This document shows, one piece after another, positions 9,501-18,051 of a stretch of 64,000 bases of DNA. Position 1 is the first letter of the stretch. Each line of letters begins with the position of its first letter. A program made the position numbers and the translations under genes. The stretch is taken from contig JAITVV010000067.1 of NCBI GenBank assembly GCA_031285625.1, positions 1 to 64,000 of the forward strand, read 5' to 3'. The stretch is from Prevotella sp. Its GTDB lineage: Bacteria; Bacteroidota; Bacteroidia; Bacteroidales; Dysgonomonadaceae. Under the pieces are notes generated by a model. The model saw nothing but the letters and a program-made list of their open reading frames with translations. It searched no databases and was not told the origin of the DNA.

Positions 9501-9782
9501 GGTAATAATAATTCTAATAAGCCTTCTTCCAGATACTTGGAAGATGCCAGCTTCTTCCGTATGAATAACCTAACTCTTTCTTATAGCATACCTGAAAAAG
9601 CAATACGTAAATTCGGTCTGAAATATGCAAATATATCTTTAAGTGGAGAAAACTTATTCTGTATTACAAACTTCTCGGGAGTAGACCCTGAACTTGGAAC
9701 AGGAAATGCCAACAGTACAGCAAACCCTGACGTATACCCCATGGCTCGCAGATTCTCTTTAGGAATTAACCTTACTTTCTAA
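6513..9782 (+). CDS. SusC/RagA TonB-dependent outer-membrane transporter with STN domain
   Basis: A 1,089-residue TonB-dependent transporter. Domain order: signal peptide (to about 42), STN domain about 45-112 (LKVQNKTLKDVFRDIESQSE), CarboxypepD_reg-like domain about 138-220 (TGVVKSNTGEPLIGVSVIEK), plug about 228-345 (SSVTGAISVVNADKL, VWVIDG-type and ATALYGSRATNGVILVTTK blocks), then the beta-barrel ending in SLGINLTF. The STN domain marks it as a transducer that talks to the FecR protein encoded just upstream. With the SusD protein that follows it imports an oligosaccharide. The start at 6513 adds a 17-residue basic stretch before MMKISIFLMF; a start at 6567 (the MMK methionine) is also possible. 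Confidence 0.95.
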   Translation: MKQFIKKDNPCKFKKCFRMMKISIFLMFLSIGVASASSTYSQNAMLSLKVQNKTLKDVFRDIESQSEYIFFYNDEAVNVNKRVDVSVNEATIYEVLDQVLDKKQSSYKVVDRQVILFKNVVAPNPESEVVKEEQQTYTTTGVVKSNTGEPLIGVSVIEKGTTNGVLTDIDGTFTIKTASNNVTLVFSYIGFESTEIQTNGRQKIDVILQEKASDLDEVIVVAYGTQKKSSVTGAISVVNADKLKTVTTPNVNAMLQGKVAGVQVLNKSGKPGEAADIKIRGKGTLNANTNPLWVIDGVVSGTGASLNPNEIETISVLKDGAATALYGSRATNGVILVTTKSGRMGENKVDVSVKLGINNHNLGKFKLMNGQELYNYANSMPGIKNVFPKFSEDLLKHDTDWYDLATQTGFTQNYTVSYTGGGDKVRSFVSADYYGEEGAVKGYKYDRFNVRSNNDYKISDKLTLKTKIAGSYSTVDDKIHSVQSAMNYLPWDYPYNEDGSIRTGKEADWYGRDKSNYLYNRKLDWGKSKTLGVTATIGAEYRITDYLTFESTNNIGYTYKRTTNYGDPRSIGASEYSGSINSINEFTTTRYTNQLLRFNHIFNDIHAVSAFLGYEYSDYQYEKDDVTARGIPPGGEVLGVAANPYATKGEKRETAMQSVYFNANYTYNDKYMGQFSYRLDGSSQFGSDNRYGSFFTFGGAWSIHNENFMKDIEFINQLKLRASYGSVGNNPASSYDYMSLYSLSTHYNGIPAAFPEVLGNSDLSWEKCYETNIALDTRLFDRVNFSIDYYYKNTSDLLYAVPLTNITGYSSQWQNIGAVKNEGVEITLSPEIIKTKDFTWDMDFNIGINKSKIKELYEGKRQIDGNKVREEGDAMDTWFMYEWAGVDRYSGAPLWYMQNEDGTKTLTTDYAKASREKMGSSNPDFTGGIMTRLSYKGLSLSAAFSFVSGSKIYHYAREFYDNDGYYVTYNSMKLNDGWSRWENPGDIATHPQAIAGGNNNSNKPSSRYLEDASFFRMNNLTLSYSIPEKAIRKFGLKYANISLSGENLFCITNFSGVDPELGTGNANSTANPDVYPMARRFSLGINLTF

Positions 9783-9800
9783 AAATAAACAGATTCAGAT

Positions 9801-11474
9801 ATGAAAACATCAATGAAATTAATTATAGTATTCATCATAGCAATTTTGGCTAGTAGCTGCGATTTGGAACGGTTACCATATGACAAAATTACAAATGAAG
9901 GAATGGATGAGAACAGTGTTACCACAATAACACTTGGTACATATGCCAAAATGAAAGAAGAGTATTATTACAAATCAACCCATTACGTAAATGAGTATGG
10001 AGGCGATAATGTATCTCTGGCAAGTGGTACTTCCGATGCTTTTGCTTATATGTATAAATATCAACGGCTAACCAATAATTATTATCCTGCAAGAGTATGG
10101 AAATTCACCTATCAGATGATTGTGAATACCAATACTATGATAGAAAAAATACCGGAAGGGCAGTCTGTTGAAATGGATCAGTTATTAGGAGAAAATTATT
10201 TCCTGCGTGGATATTTATATTTTACATTAAATAATCTTTTTGGGCGGCCATATGTACAAAGCCCTGAGTCAAATCCGGGCATACCACTTAAACTGACTTC
10301 CGACATTAACGATTTCCCATCGAGAAACTCAGTAAAAGAAGTATATGATCAGGTAGTGAAAGATCTAGAAAAAGGCGCTTCGTTAATGGCTAGCGAAAAA
10401 TCCAGTATTTACGCTTCTAAAGAGGTAGCTTATGCTATGTTGTCACGCGTATATCTGTATATGGAAAACTGGGCTAAGGCAAAAGAATATGCTGATCTGG
10501 TGATTAACTCCGGACGTTATACCCTTATTACAGGCGATGCTTACAAAACGTATCCACAGGTTGTTCCGGAAAATAATACTGAAACAATATTTGCCATCCG
10601 TATGGTAAAAGATACTGATTATGAAAAATACTATATGGCCAGTTATTCGGTAGGTAGTGTATATGCTAAAATAAATGATCAGGGATGGGGTGAAATGTAC
10701 CCGTCAGAATCATATCTGCAACTTATAAACCAAAATGAAAGCGATCTTCGCCGTGCATTTATAGTTGAACAACCTATCGGGGACAACTCTCTATGGCTTA
10801 GATATGTATATAGTGATGCACCTACAAAAACATACCAATATGTAACAAATACGGTCGTTCAACAGGGCGATAACTATGTAATAACACAAAATCCGGGAAT
10901 GTACACAAGCCCAACAGTACAAAAAGAAACTGTTAATGGTAAGACACGCTATTATGTGGTAAGATCCGATAACAGTATCAAGTACTATGTTGATATAGAA
11001 AAGGCTTTGGAAGATCTGAACGGCTATCCTAAACGTTTCATATATAAATGTTCATTGCAAGAAGGACAAGCCCATTTATGGTCTCCTGTACTAATACGCC
11101 TTGCTGAAGTATACTTGAACAGAGCTGAAGCCAATTTCTATCTGGGAGATTCAGATGCCGCTCTTGCAGATGTAAATGTAATCCGCACACGTGCACAAAT
11201 ACCTACCAGAGTAAAAGCAAATCTCCCTACTGGGGTTAGCGTACTCGACTGGGTACTTGAAGAGCGTCGCCTTGAAATGGCATTTGAAGGACACCGTAAA
11301 CTTGATATATTCAGAAAAGGACAAACGCTGGATAGAAGATATCCTGGAATGCATCTTACCGGAGCATTCAATACAATATATACTACTATCGAGCCAAATG
11401 ATAATAAGATCGTGGAATATATTCCTCAAAGTGAATTAGATGCATATCCTATTGAGTTAGTCCAAAATCCTTAA
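9801..11474 (+). CDS. SusD/RagB glycan-binding outer-membrane lipoprotein
   Basis: A 557-residue lipoprotein with lipobox LASSC (Cys20) followed by acidic DLE, compatible with surface export. SusD-family blocks include LLGENYFLRGYLYFTLNNLF (TPR-like helices), KEVAYAMLSRVYLYMENW and the C-terminal VLEERRLEMAFEGHRKLDIF. It starts 18 bases after the SusC stop and caps the SusC barrel as a glycan-binding lid. Its ligand is unknown, but ECF/FecR-controlled PULs are often directed at host-type or complex glycans. Confidence 0.95.
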   Translation: MKTSMKLIIVFIIAILASSCDLERLPYDKITNEGMDENSVTTITLGTYAKMKEEYYYKSTHYVNEYGGDNVSLASGTSDAFAYMYKYQRLTNNYYPARVWKFTYQMIVNTNTMIEKIPEGQSVEMDQLLGENYFLRGYLYFTLNNLFGRPYVQSPESNPGIPLKLTSDINDFPSRNSVKEVYDQVVKDLEKGASLMASEKSSIYASKEVAYAMLSRVYLYMENWAKAKEYADLVINSGRYTLITGDAYKTYPQVVPENNTETIFAIRMVKDTDYEKYYMASYSVGSVYAKINDQGWGEMYPSESYLQLINQNESDLRRAFIVEQPIGDNSLWLRYVYSDAPTKTYQYVTNTVVQQGDNYVITQNPGMYTSPTVQKETVNGKTRYYVVRSDNSIKYYVDIEKALEDLNGYPKRFIYKCSLQEGQAHLWSPVLIRLAEVYLNRAEANFYLGDSDAALADVNVIRTRAQIPTRVKANLPTGVSVLDWVLEERRLEMAFEGHRKLDIFRKGQTLDRRYPGMHLTGAFNTIYTTIEPNDNKIVEYIPQSELDAYPIELVQNP

Positions 11475-11493
11475 ACATTAAACAAAAATTCAT

Positions 11494-12249
11494 ATGAAAA
11501 AGATATTATTATTAATGTTGGTTTCTATAGTCTTCTTTTCTTGTAAGGATGATGATATACTGACTCCTACATCTTTAGCTTTCGAAGAAGAAAACCCTAT
11601 ATTAGAAGCCGGTGAAACATCCAAAAATGTTCCATTCAAGACAACATCTCCTACTATATCCGTGGCTTTAGAAGATGAGACTGTTACCTGGTGTACAGTT
11701 ACTATAGAGGGCGAGAACCTCGTCATAAAAACAGAAACGAATGAGTCATATGCTGCCAGGGAAACGAATGTGAAAGTTATTGCATCGGATAGAGAAACCT
11801 CATTGACTATTAAACAAAATGGCAGGCAATCCGTAAAGATGACTATATTAAGTGCAACAGCATCTAGTTTCCAGGAAGGAGAGGAAATAGAAAAATCTTT
11901 TGATGGAAATGTTGAAACATATTATCACTCAAATTGGAGTGAGAAAAAAGATACCTATGAGTTGATATATAAACTTCAGGAAGATGCTCCATCACTAGAC
12001 TTGATTTCATATTATCCACGCACAAATGCCGGAAACGGGACTTTCGGGGAAATAGAAATATATGCTTCTACAAAGGCTAATAGCAATTTTGTAAAAGTCG
12101 CTGAATATGATTGCAAAATGGTAGGTACTCCTTCACATATTGCATTATCAACTTCGGTGATAAATCCTGTTGCTGTTAAAATCGTAGTAAAAACAGGAAA
12201 AGGAGGTTTTGCTTCATGTTGCGAAATGGAATTCTATGCTAAAAAATGA
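11494..12249 (+). CDS. surface lipoprotein with BACON-like and discoidin-like domains
   Basis: A 251-residue lipoprotein: Cys17 after MKKILLLMLVSIVFFS, followed by KDDD, which suits surface display. Residues about 25-110 look like a BACON-type beta-sandwich (WCTVTIEGENLVIKTETN, ARETNVKVIASDRETSLTI). Residues about 113-250 look like an F5/8 type C (discoidin) domain: ASSFQEGEEIEKSFDGNVET, SYYPRT, FGEIEIYAST and PVAVKIVVKTG. It sits 19 bases after SusD in the position of a SusE/F-like surface glycan-binding protein. No catalytic motif was seen. The assignment rests on pattern, not on a database match. Confidence 0.7.
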   Translation: MKKILLLMLVSIVFFSCKDDDILTPTSLAFEEENPILEAGETSKNVPFKTTSPTISVALEDETVTWCTVTIEGENLVIKTETNESYAARETNVKVIASDRETSLTIKQNGRQSVKMTILSATASSFQEGEEIEKSFDGNVETYYHSNWSEKKDTYELIYKLQEDAPSLDLISYYPRTNAGNGTFGEIEIYASTKANSNFVKVAEYDCKMVGTPSHIALSTSVINPVAVKIVVKTGKGGFASCCEMEFYAKK

Positions 12250-12299
12250 TAAGGTGTTTGGCTAATCATTATTCTGAGAAGAATTTTGATAGTACTTTT

Positions 12300-12329
12300 A
12301 TACAGAGGATAAGAAATTATCCTCTGTAT
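12300..12329 (+). other. intercistronic hairpin, 13-bp perfect stem with GAAA loop
   Basis: ATACAGAGGATAA (12300-12312), loop GAAA, TTATCCTCTGTAT (12317-12329). The stem ends 14 bases before the ATG at 12344. A short TTTAATAAAT follows instead of a clean T run, so it may be a partial terminator, an mRNA-stabilising hairpin or an attenuator that lowers expression of the last gene. Confidence 0.7.
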
Positions 12330-12343
12330 TTAATAAATAAAAG

Positions 12344-13663
12344 ATGAAACAAATGAATATAAAGAAATCGTTATACATATTATATGCCCTGCTGATACTT
12401 GTTTCTTGTAATGATAAGAATACTTCCGATACTTCACAGGTACCTACAGGTAATGAAATAGAAATACCATTAGGCGGGAATTCTTATATTACACAACAAG
12501 GAAAAACTGAAAAAGTTATAGACGAAGGCTTTTCAGCATGGTCCAGTCCCGAAGCTGTATTCAGCACCTATTTTAAAGTAAATAAAGAAGGAAACTTAAA
12601 GCTTTATCTGAAATACAAAACTGACTCAGAGAATAATGTAATAGAAGTCAGATGCAAGGATAAAACATTTACTGTAACATTAACCAAACCAAAAGTGAAT
12701 GCCGATACAGCTATCTATATTGGCACAATAGATAAATGTGAAGCCGGATATGTCAAGGTCGATTTCCAAGGTAAGACTTTAAACGGAAGTACTTATGCAA
12801 CAGTATCATCTTTACTTGTTGATGGAGAGGCTACAAAAGATATGAATTTTGTAGGAGATTTCTCTTACTATTGGGGGCGCAGAGGTCCTTCTGTGCATAT
12901 GGGATACACCATACCCGAAGGTAAAACTGCAGAATGGTTCTATAATGAAGTAACTGTTCCCGAAGGACAAGATCCTATAGGAAGCTACTTTATGTCGAAC
13001 GGATTCGGAGAAGGCTATTTTGGTATTCAGGTAAATTCTGCAACAGAAAGAAGGGTGTTATTTTCGGTGTGGAGCCCTTTTGAAACGGATGATCCAAACG
13101 AGATTCCGGACGAACATAAAATTATACTTGTAAAAAAAGGGGAAGGTGTAACAACCGGAGAATTTGGCAATGAGGGTTCCGGTGGCCAAAGCTATTATGT
13201 ATACAACTGGAAAGCAGGAAGTACGTATAAATTCCTAACTCATATAAAACCAGCCTCAAAAGGATATACAGAATATACCTCATACTTTTTTGCACCCGAA
13301 ACCGGAAAATGGAAACTGATCGCACAGTTCCTGCGTCCGTCTACTACTACATATTATACCAGACCCCATTCGTTCCTCGAAAACTTCCATACAGAGACAG
13401 GATACATTGGACGCAAAGCCAATTATAACAACCAATGGATATATACAAAAGAAGGAGAATGGATAGAACTCACCAGTGGCAAATTTACGGCAGATAATAC
13501 TGCCCATAACAAGGCCAGAATGGACTATAAAGGAGGAGTAGAGCAAGCTGGGTTCTTCCTTCAGAATTGTGGATTTTTCAATGACAATACAACTATTAAC
13601 AGCACATTCGAAAGAACTCCTACAGGCAATAAGCCTGATATAAAATGGGAGGAATTAGAATGA
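12344..13663 (+). CDS. DUF5077/DUF3472 lipoprotein
   Basis: A 439-residue lipoprotein (lipobox LVSC, Cys22). The N-terminal ~130 residues (about 37-165) resemble DUF5077, a carbohydrate-binding-like beta-sandwich. The remainder resembles DUF3472: FSYYWGRRGPSVHMGYTIPE, FGEGYFGIQVNS, RRVLFSVWSPF and GFFLQNCGFF. DUF3472 proteins occur repeatedly in Bacteroidota PULs next to SusC/D but have no proven activity known to me. This is the last gene of the ECF/FecR PUL and probably acts at the cell surface with the preceding lipoproteins. A bidirectional terminator follows. Confidence 0.8.
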   Translation: MKQMNIKKSLYILYALLILVSCNDKNTSDTSQVPTGNEIEIPLGGNSYITQQGKTEKVIDEGFSAWSSPEAVFSTYFKVNKEGNLKLYLKYKTDSENNVIEVRCKDKTFTVTLTKPKVNADTAIYIGTIDKCEAGYVKVDFQGKTLNGSTYATVSSLLVDGEATKDMNFVGDFSYYWGRRGPSVHMGYTIPEGKTAEWFYNEVTVPEGQDPIGSYFMSNGFGEGYFGIQVNSATERRVLFSVWSPFETDDPNEIPDEHKIILVKKGEGVTTGEFGNEGSGGQSYYVYNWKAGSTYKFLTHIKPASKGYTEYTSYFFAPETGKWKLIAQFLRPSTTTYYTRPHSFLENFHTETGYIGRKANYNNQWIYTKEGEWIELTSGKFTADNTAHNKARMDYKGGVEQAGFFLQNCGFFNDNTTINSTFERTPTGNKPDIKWEELE

Positions 13664-13667
13664 CCTT

Positions 13668-13704
13668 TCAAAAAAGCACCTATGTTATCGTAGGTGCTTT
13701 TTAT
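13668..13704. terminator. bidirectional terminator between the two convergent PULs
   Basis: AAAAAGCACCTA (13671-13682), loop TGTTATCG, TAGGTGCTTTTT (13691-13702). The stem is perfect and flanked by A on one side and T on the other, so it can stop transcription from the DUF3472 gene on the plus strand and from the GH27 gene on the minus strand. Confidence 0.9.
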
Positions 13705-13720
13705 TTAAATTATCTAAATC

Positions 13721-15214
13721 CTATTTCTTCAAGACATATACTTTACATTCATATGGAGATAAACTAACATCCAGCCCTTCCGCTTTTGCTTTAATATTTG
13801 CATGCTCCCATACATCACGAATATCTCCTGTAATATTCAACTCTGGCAAGACATTCTTATCCAACTTAATATCAATTATATTCCCTATCTTATTCAAACA
13901 AGCAACAGCACTGGAGCCATCTGTTAACGGTTTTATCCAGACTTGATATCCATCTTTATCCACTTTACGTTCAGCCTGCTTGCCTAACATATCCTGATTG
14001 ATTGCTATAATCTCCGGATTGGTCAATGTGGCTATAGTTACAGAATCCATATTACGAACATCGTTTCCTGATAATAATGGCGAAGCCATCATCGCCCACA
14101 TACTCATATGGCTACGGTATTGCTCAGGAGTACATCCTATAGCATGTTCTTCATTCGCATTCATACTTTGACTTTTCCCTGAGATGCCTACAACCAACAT
14201 ATCGGGATCGTTCCATGCTCCTGGTCCTGCGTATTGGGCCAGTGGTGCATTCAGGTCAATAATATTTAATACACCATTGTCTGAATGTGAATATTGATCT
14301 GTATACCAACGATCACGTATATCGAAAGTCGTACGCCAATAATGCCCTCCGGCCTCCTTGGCCCATGTCCATGGTTCTAACTGTCCCCATTCACAAACGC
14401 TAAATACAATAGAGCGATTGGTACTACGCAAAGCCTTGCCCATTGTGGTATACCGTTCTATAGCAACTTGTTTATCCTGAGGTGCATTACAATAGTCATA
14501 TTTAAGTAAGTCTACCCCCCACTCGGCAAAATCCTTCGCATCTGTTTCTTCAAATCCATAACTACCACAAACACCTCCACAAGTACGATCCGCAGCGTCA
14601 GAATATATTCCTAACTTAAATCCCCGTTCGTGCAGATAATCTGCTACATACTTTATCCCTCTGGGGAACTTTTCTTCATTTATCTGAATATGTCCGTCTT
14701 TCCCACGTTCAGCCAATTGCCAGAAATCATCGATATTTATATAGGTATATCCTAAATCGCGCATACCGTTTTTTATCATAGCTTCAGCTGTTTCCAGAAC
14801 TAAGGCTTCAGTAAGGTTTTTACCAAAAGTATTCCAGCTGTTCCAGCCCATCGGAGGAGTTAGCAGAAGATTATCACCTATTGATATTGTCAATTTCTCC
14901 ATTGCCTTACCATGCTTATTATCAGCAGTAAGAACTACAACATAATTACCTGCCTTTTCAATCTTACCTTTGATTATACCGGCTTCACTATCCAGTGTTA
15001 ATCCTTCTGGCAGCCCTTCTGCAGACCAAACAACAGGACGTTCCCCTGATGTAGGAATATAAAACAGGAAAGGAGATTCAGGGTAATTTCCTGTAATATA
15101 AGGAGGGTTGATACGGGGCTTACCTTCATATACTCCCAGAAAAGTTTTTTCCGGGGAAGAGCAACCGACTAAAAATACAATAAAGAACAAGATAACAGAT
15201 ACCGGATATTTCAT
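13721..15214 (-). CDS. GH27 alpha-galactosidase lipoprotein
   Basis: A 497-residue lipoprotein (LVGCSS, Cys18). A putative Ig-like domain covers about 45-110 (GLPEGLTLDSEAGIIKG). The GH27 TIM barrel starts at TPPMGWNSWNTFG and continues with YINIDDFW, LGIYSD and DLLKYDYCNAP. The aspartate of KYDYC is the expected nucleophile, and WRTTFDIRDRW carries the expected acid/base aspartate. WNDPDMLVVG is the typical late-barrel block. GH27 enzymes release terminal alpha-linked galactose with retention. It is the last gene of the minus-strand glycosidase run, 123 bases after the GH95 gene, and probably shares a transcript with it. Confidence 0.92.
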   Translation of the reverse strand: MKYPVSVILFFIVFLVGCSSPEKTFLGVYEGKPRINPPYITGNYPESPFLFYIPTSGERPVVWSAEGLPEGLTLDSEAGIIKGKIEKAGNYVVVLTADNKHGKAMEKLTISIGDNLLLTPPMGWNSWNTFGKNLTEALVLETAEAMIKNGMRDLGYTYINIDDFWQLAERGKDGHIQINEEKFPRGIKYVADYLHERGFKLGIYSDAADRTCGGVCGSYGFEETDAKDFAEWGVDLLKYDYCNAPQDKQVAIERYTTMGKALRSTNRSIVFSVCEWGQLEPWTWAKEAGGHYWRTTFDIRDRWYTDQYSHSDNGVLNIIDLNAPLAQYAGPGAWNDPDMLVVGISGKSQSMNANEEHAIGCTPEQYRSHMSMWAMMASPLLSGNDVRNMDSVTIATLTNPEIIAINQDMLGKQAERKVDKDGYQVWIKPLTDGSSAVACLNKIGNIIDIKLDKNVLPELNITGDIRDVWEHANIKAKAEGLDVSLSPYECKVYVLKK

Positions 15215-15337
15215 TTCTATATAGGTATTTATGATATTATAAATATAGTATTTTTAAGTGAAAGAAAGTATTTAATGATACATTATTCAATCTAACTAAT
15301 TGTTGCTGTTGCAGATAAAAAAAACAGGTCTGAGACC

Positions 15338-17749
15338 TTAATTATATCTCAACTCAATAATCTCTCCCTTTTTCAAATCGAGATGAACTTGCTCTCCGTT
15401 TTGTTGTAGCGTAACAGCTTTTCCGTTTTTTGAAAAGCGAGGAGTATTCCCTTCCGGCAACTTTATAGCAAAGGAATTATCCACTGATGCCTTTATCACA
15501 GCTTTCTCCACTTTTCCTTCTTTCCAACTCAAGTCAATCTCTGCTCCTCCTCTCACACACAATCCTTTGAAATATCCTGTGTTCCATTGCTGCGGTAAAG
15601 CGGGCAGGAATTCTATATATCCTTCATGGCTCTGGATAAGCATTTCCGCAATACCTGCACCTCCGGCTTCGTTACCATCATATATAAATATATCGTAAGG
15701 AGCTCCGGCAATACCTTCAGGCGAAATAGTCAGAAGATTTTCACGTGCAAATTCGCGTTGCAACTGCACTACACTCTCATATGCTTTATCGGCATCAAAC
15801 AGGCGTGCATATAGGCAAATCATATTGGCACGGCTCCATTCCACATCTTCCCAGCCGGATGCAGTCAGCCTGTATTCTATTGTTTTGCGGGCAGCAGCAG
15901 CTAATTCGGGAGTCTTTACAGGTGAAATCTGAGAGAAAGGATACAATGCCAGTAAATGAGTAGTATGACGGTGATTCGGCTGCGCTTCTTCAAAGTCTTC
16001 AAACCATTCCTGTATACCTCCGTTCTTCCCAATCATAATAGGAGGCAGTTTCGCTAATGCGGCTTTCATTTCTTCCCGGAATGGTTCGTCCAAACCGAGT
16101 ATTTCCGAAGCGGCAATACACGAAGTAAACGCTTCGTAAGCTAGTTGCCTGTCGCAAGCCGGCATCATGGATATTGATAATTCATCCCCCTTATATCTGA
16201 AAGAGTTTTCGGGTGAAGTACTGGGCCCTGTCATCAGATAGCCTGTTTTGGGGTCTTGTACCATATAGTCAATCAGAAATTCGGCGTTACTTTTCAAAAT
16301 AGGGTATGCCTTATCTCTCAGGAAATCTTTATCCAACGTATAATTATAGTGCGTCCACAGGTGGGAAGCTATCCATGTGCCTGCAAGCGGGAACAATCCC
16401 CAATTGACTCCCTGTCCCGATGAAGTATACCCCCATACATTAGCTATTGTATTTGCAAGCCATCCTCTGGCACCATAGGTGTTCTTTGCTGTTTTTTGCC
16501 CATAAACAGAAAGGTTTTTGATGTAATCGAACAAAGGGATATTCGTTTCATGCAGGTTACCAATATTGGATAACCAATAATTCTGCTGGGTATTGATATC
16601 GAGATGATAATCGTTTGTCCATCCCATATTGCAGGCAAGGTTATCGTTCCATAAGCCCTGCAAGTTCGCCGGTAACGGAGAATTTTCACGGGAGGCGGCA
16701 ATCTGCAAATAACGGGCATACTGGAAGAATAAAGCATCCAGGCCGATATCATTGCTTCCTGCTTTTACTCGTTCCCATCTTTTATCTGTGGGAAGATTAT
16801 CAAATTCGCTCTTTCCCAAAAACAGGTCAACCCTTTTGTAGAGATTGGAGTAATCTTTTACATGCTTATTTTTTAGTACAGTATAGTCCTGAGCCAGAAC
16901 TTTATTTACTGTTTTCACACAATCTTCTTTATATTGCGAATTACTGTAATCAGTCCTTATATCTACTACAATAGTTACAGAAGTTGCACCATCCACACTA
17001 ATTTTGTCTTTTGATGCAGAGACCTTTCCATCTTTGATATTCACTCCTACCTTACCTAAAAAGTTTACACCTCCGGGACCTTGCTTTGGAAAGGAAACCT
17101 GCCCTGAGAACTCGATACTGTTATTTGTAGTGTTAAATACAGACTCACGCAGCATATCCAATGATAAATCAAATGTCAAGGCTTTAGCCTTACTGGCTGT
17201 CAGTCGGATAATAAGCGCATCGTCCGGATTACTGCAAAAGTATTCCCTGGTATACGTCACATTCCCTACTTTGTAGGTCACAATATTTATTGCATTGTCG
17301 AGATTTAGCTCTCTCTTATAACCGGAAACACTTCCTGCAGGGTGCTGAAACTTAATTTTTAAATCTCCTGCCGGAACATGTGAACCGAAGGAATGCGGTA
17401 CACCTGCCATAAATTCAGAGACAATGCGGTTTCCTTCTGCATATTTTCCATCAAAGAAAAGCTGCCGTATATCGTTTAACATCTCTTTACCTAATGGCCG
17501 CTCCTGAAATTTATCAGGTTGTCCCGACCACATTGTCACCTCATTCAAAGCAACAGTCTCGGTTTCGACTCCGCCAAATATCATAGCTCCGATACGTCCA
17601 TTACCTAACGGAACAGATTTCATCCATTCGTCAGCAGGTTGCTCATACCATAGTTTATATAGTTGATGGTTTTGAGACAGAATGTTCTGAATATTCGCTA
17701 TGGATAAAGCGGTAATCAAAAAGATTAATAAAGAATATTTGTTTTTCAT
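15338..17749 (-). CDS. GH95 alpha-L-fucosidase / alpha-L-galactosidase
   Basis: An 803-residue protein with an N-terminal signal peptide. The N-terminal beta domain shows YEQPADEWMKSVPLGNGRIG and ALNEVTMWSGQP, typical of GH95. The (alpha/alpha)6 barrel has LQGLWNDN, the WTNDYHLDINTQQNYW block (the two catalytic-site asparagines of the AfcA model fall here) and GGIQEWFEDFEE (the catalytic glutamate). Family activities are alpha-1,2-L-fucosidase and alpha-L-galactosidase. In a locus this rich in galactosidases either is plausible. It is separated from the upstream clan GH-D gene by 302 bases holding a palindromic repeat and a 9-bp tandem element, so GH95-GH27 may have its own promoter. Confidence 0.9.
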   Translation of the reverse strand: MKNKYSLLIFLITALSIANIQNILSQNHQLYKLWYEQPADEWMKSVPLGNGRIGAMIFGGVETETVALNEVTMWSGQPDKFQERPLGKEMLNDIRQLFFDGKYAEGNRIVSEFMAGVPHSFGSHVPAGDLKIKFQHPAGSVSGYKRELNLDNAINIVTYKVGNVTYTREYFCSNPDDALIIRLTASKAKALTFDLSLDMLRESVFNTTNNSIEFSGQVSFPKQGPGGVNFLGKVGVNIKDGKVSASKDKISVDGATSVTIVVDIRTDYSNSQYKEDCVKTVNKVLAQDYTVLKNKHVKDYSNLYKRVDLFLGKSEFDNLPTDKRWERVKAGSNDIGLDALFFQYARYLQIAASRENSPLPANLQGLWNDNLACNMGWTNDYHLDINTQQNYWLSNIGNLHETNIPLFDYIKNLSVYGQKTAKNTYGARGWLANTIANVWGYTSSGQGVNWGLFPLAGTWIASHLWTHYNYTLDKDFLRDKAYPILKSNAEFLIDYMVQDPKTGYLMTGPSTSPENSFRYKGDELSISMMPACDRQLAYEAFTSCIAASEILGLDEPFREEMKAALAKLPPIMIGKNGGIQEWFEDFEEAQPNHRHTTHLLALYPFSQISPVKTPELAAAARKTIEYRLTASGWEDVEWSRANMICLYARLFDADKAYESVVQLQREFARENLLTISPEGIAGAPYDIFIYDGNEAGGAGIAEMLIQSHEGYIEFLPALPQQWNTGYFKGLCVRGGAEIDLSWKEGKVEKAVIKASVDNSFAIKLPEGNTPRFSKNGKAVTLQQNGEQVHLDLKKGEIIELRYN

Positions 17750-17792
17750 GTGCTATATACTATTATTTTATGTTCAATTATTAAAAGATACT

Positions 17793-17871
17793 CTCTTTGT
17801 CATATTGAACGAAGTGAAATATCTCGTGTCCGGAGGTCGAGATTCTTCATTACATTCAGAATGACAAAGAG
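17793..17871. repeat. dispersed palindromic repeat, full copy
   Basis: Outer arms CTCTTTGTCAT and ATGACAAAGAG are perfect. Inside them ATTGAACGAAGTGAAATATC pairs imperfectly with GATTCTTCATTACATTCAG. The right arm shares GATTCTTCATTACATTCAGA with the copy at 2251-2270. It lies 44 bases upstream of the GH95 start, so the leader RNA could fold into a long hairpin. Confidence 0.8.
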
Positions 17872-17926
17872 AAAGTGAAAATTACTTTGAATATAGTTTC
17901 TATTAGCTTCCATTACTTATTTTGTT

Positions 17927-17952
17927 AAAAGGTGACAAAGGTGACACCTTTT
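17927..17952 (-). promoter_or_regulatory. 9-bp tandem TGTCACCTT element upstream of GH95
   Basis: Read on the minus strand: AAAAGG, then TGTCACCTT twice, ending in TT. The first part is an odd palindrome AAAGGTG, one base, CACCTTT. Compared with 2313-2338, both arms changed together (GG/CC here, AG/CT there), so symmetry was kept. It lies about 180 bases upstream of GH95. Confidence 0.4.
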
Positions 17953-18051
17953 CGCTATAATTATATTGTTACTTTTTTTTTAGCTAATGGCTAAAAGCTA
18001 TCCGCTAATAACTCTATATATAGATAAATTTTAAAGAATGTGATAATTCTT

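Larger units (their letters stand above)
17750..18051. other. 302-base gap between glycosidase genes
   Basis: Holds the palindromic repeat at 17793-17871 and the tandem element at 17927-17952, otherwise AT-rich sequence. A small inverted repeat (AAAGAAT, ATTCTTT at 18033-18052) overlaps the stop of the upstream clan GH-D gene and might weakly terminate it. No gene is seen. The gap probably divides the long minus-strand run into two transcription units. Confidence 0.5.
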
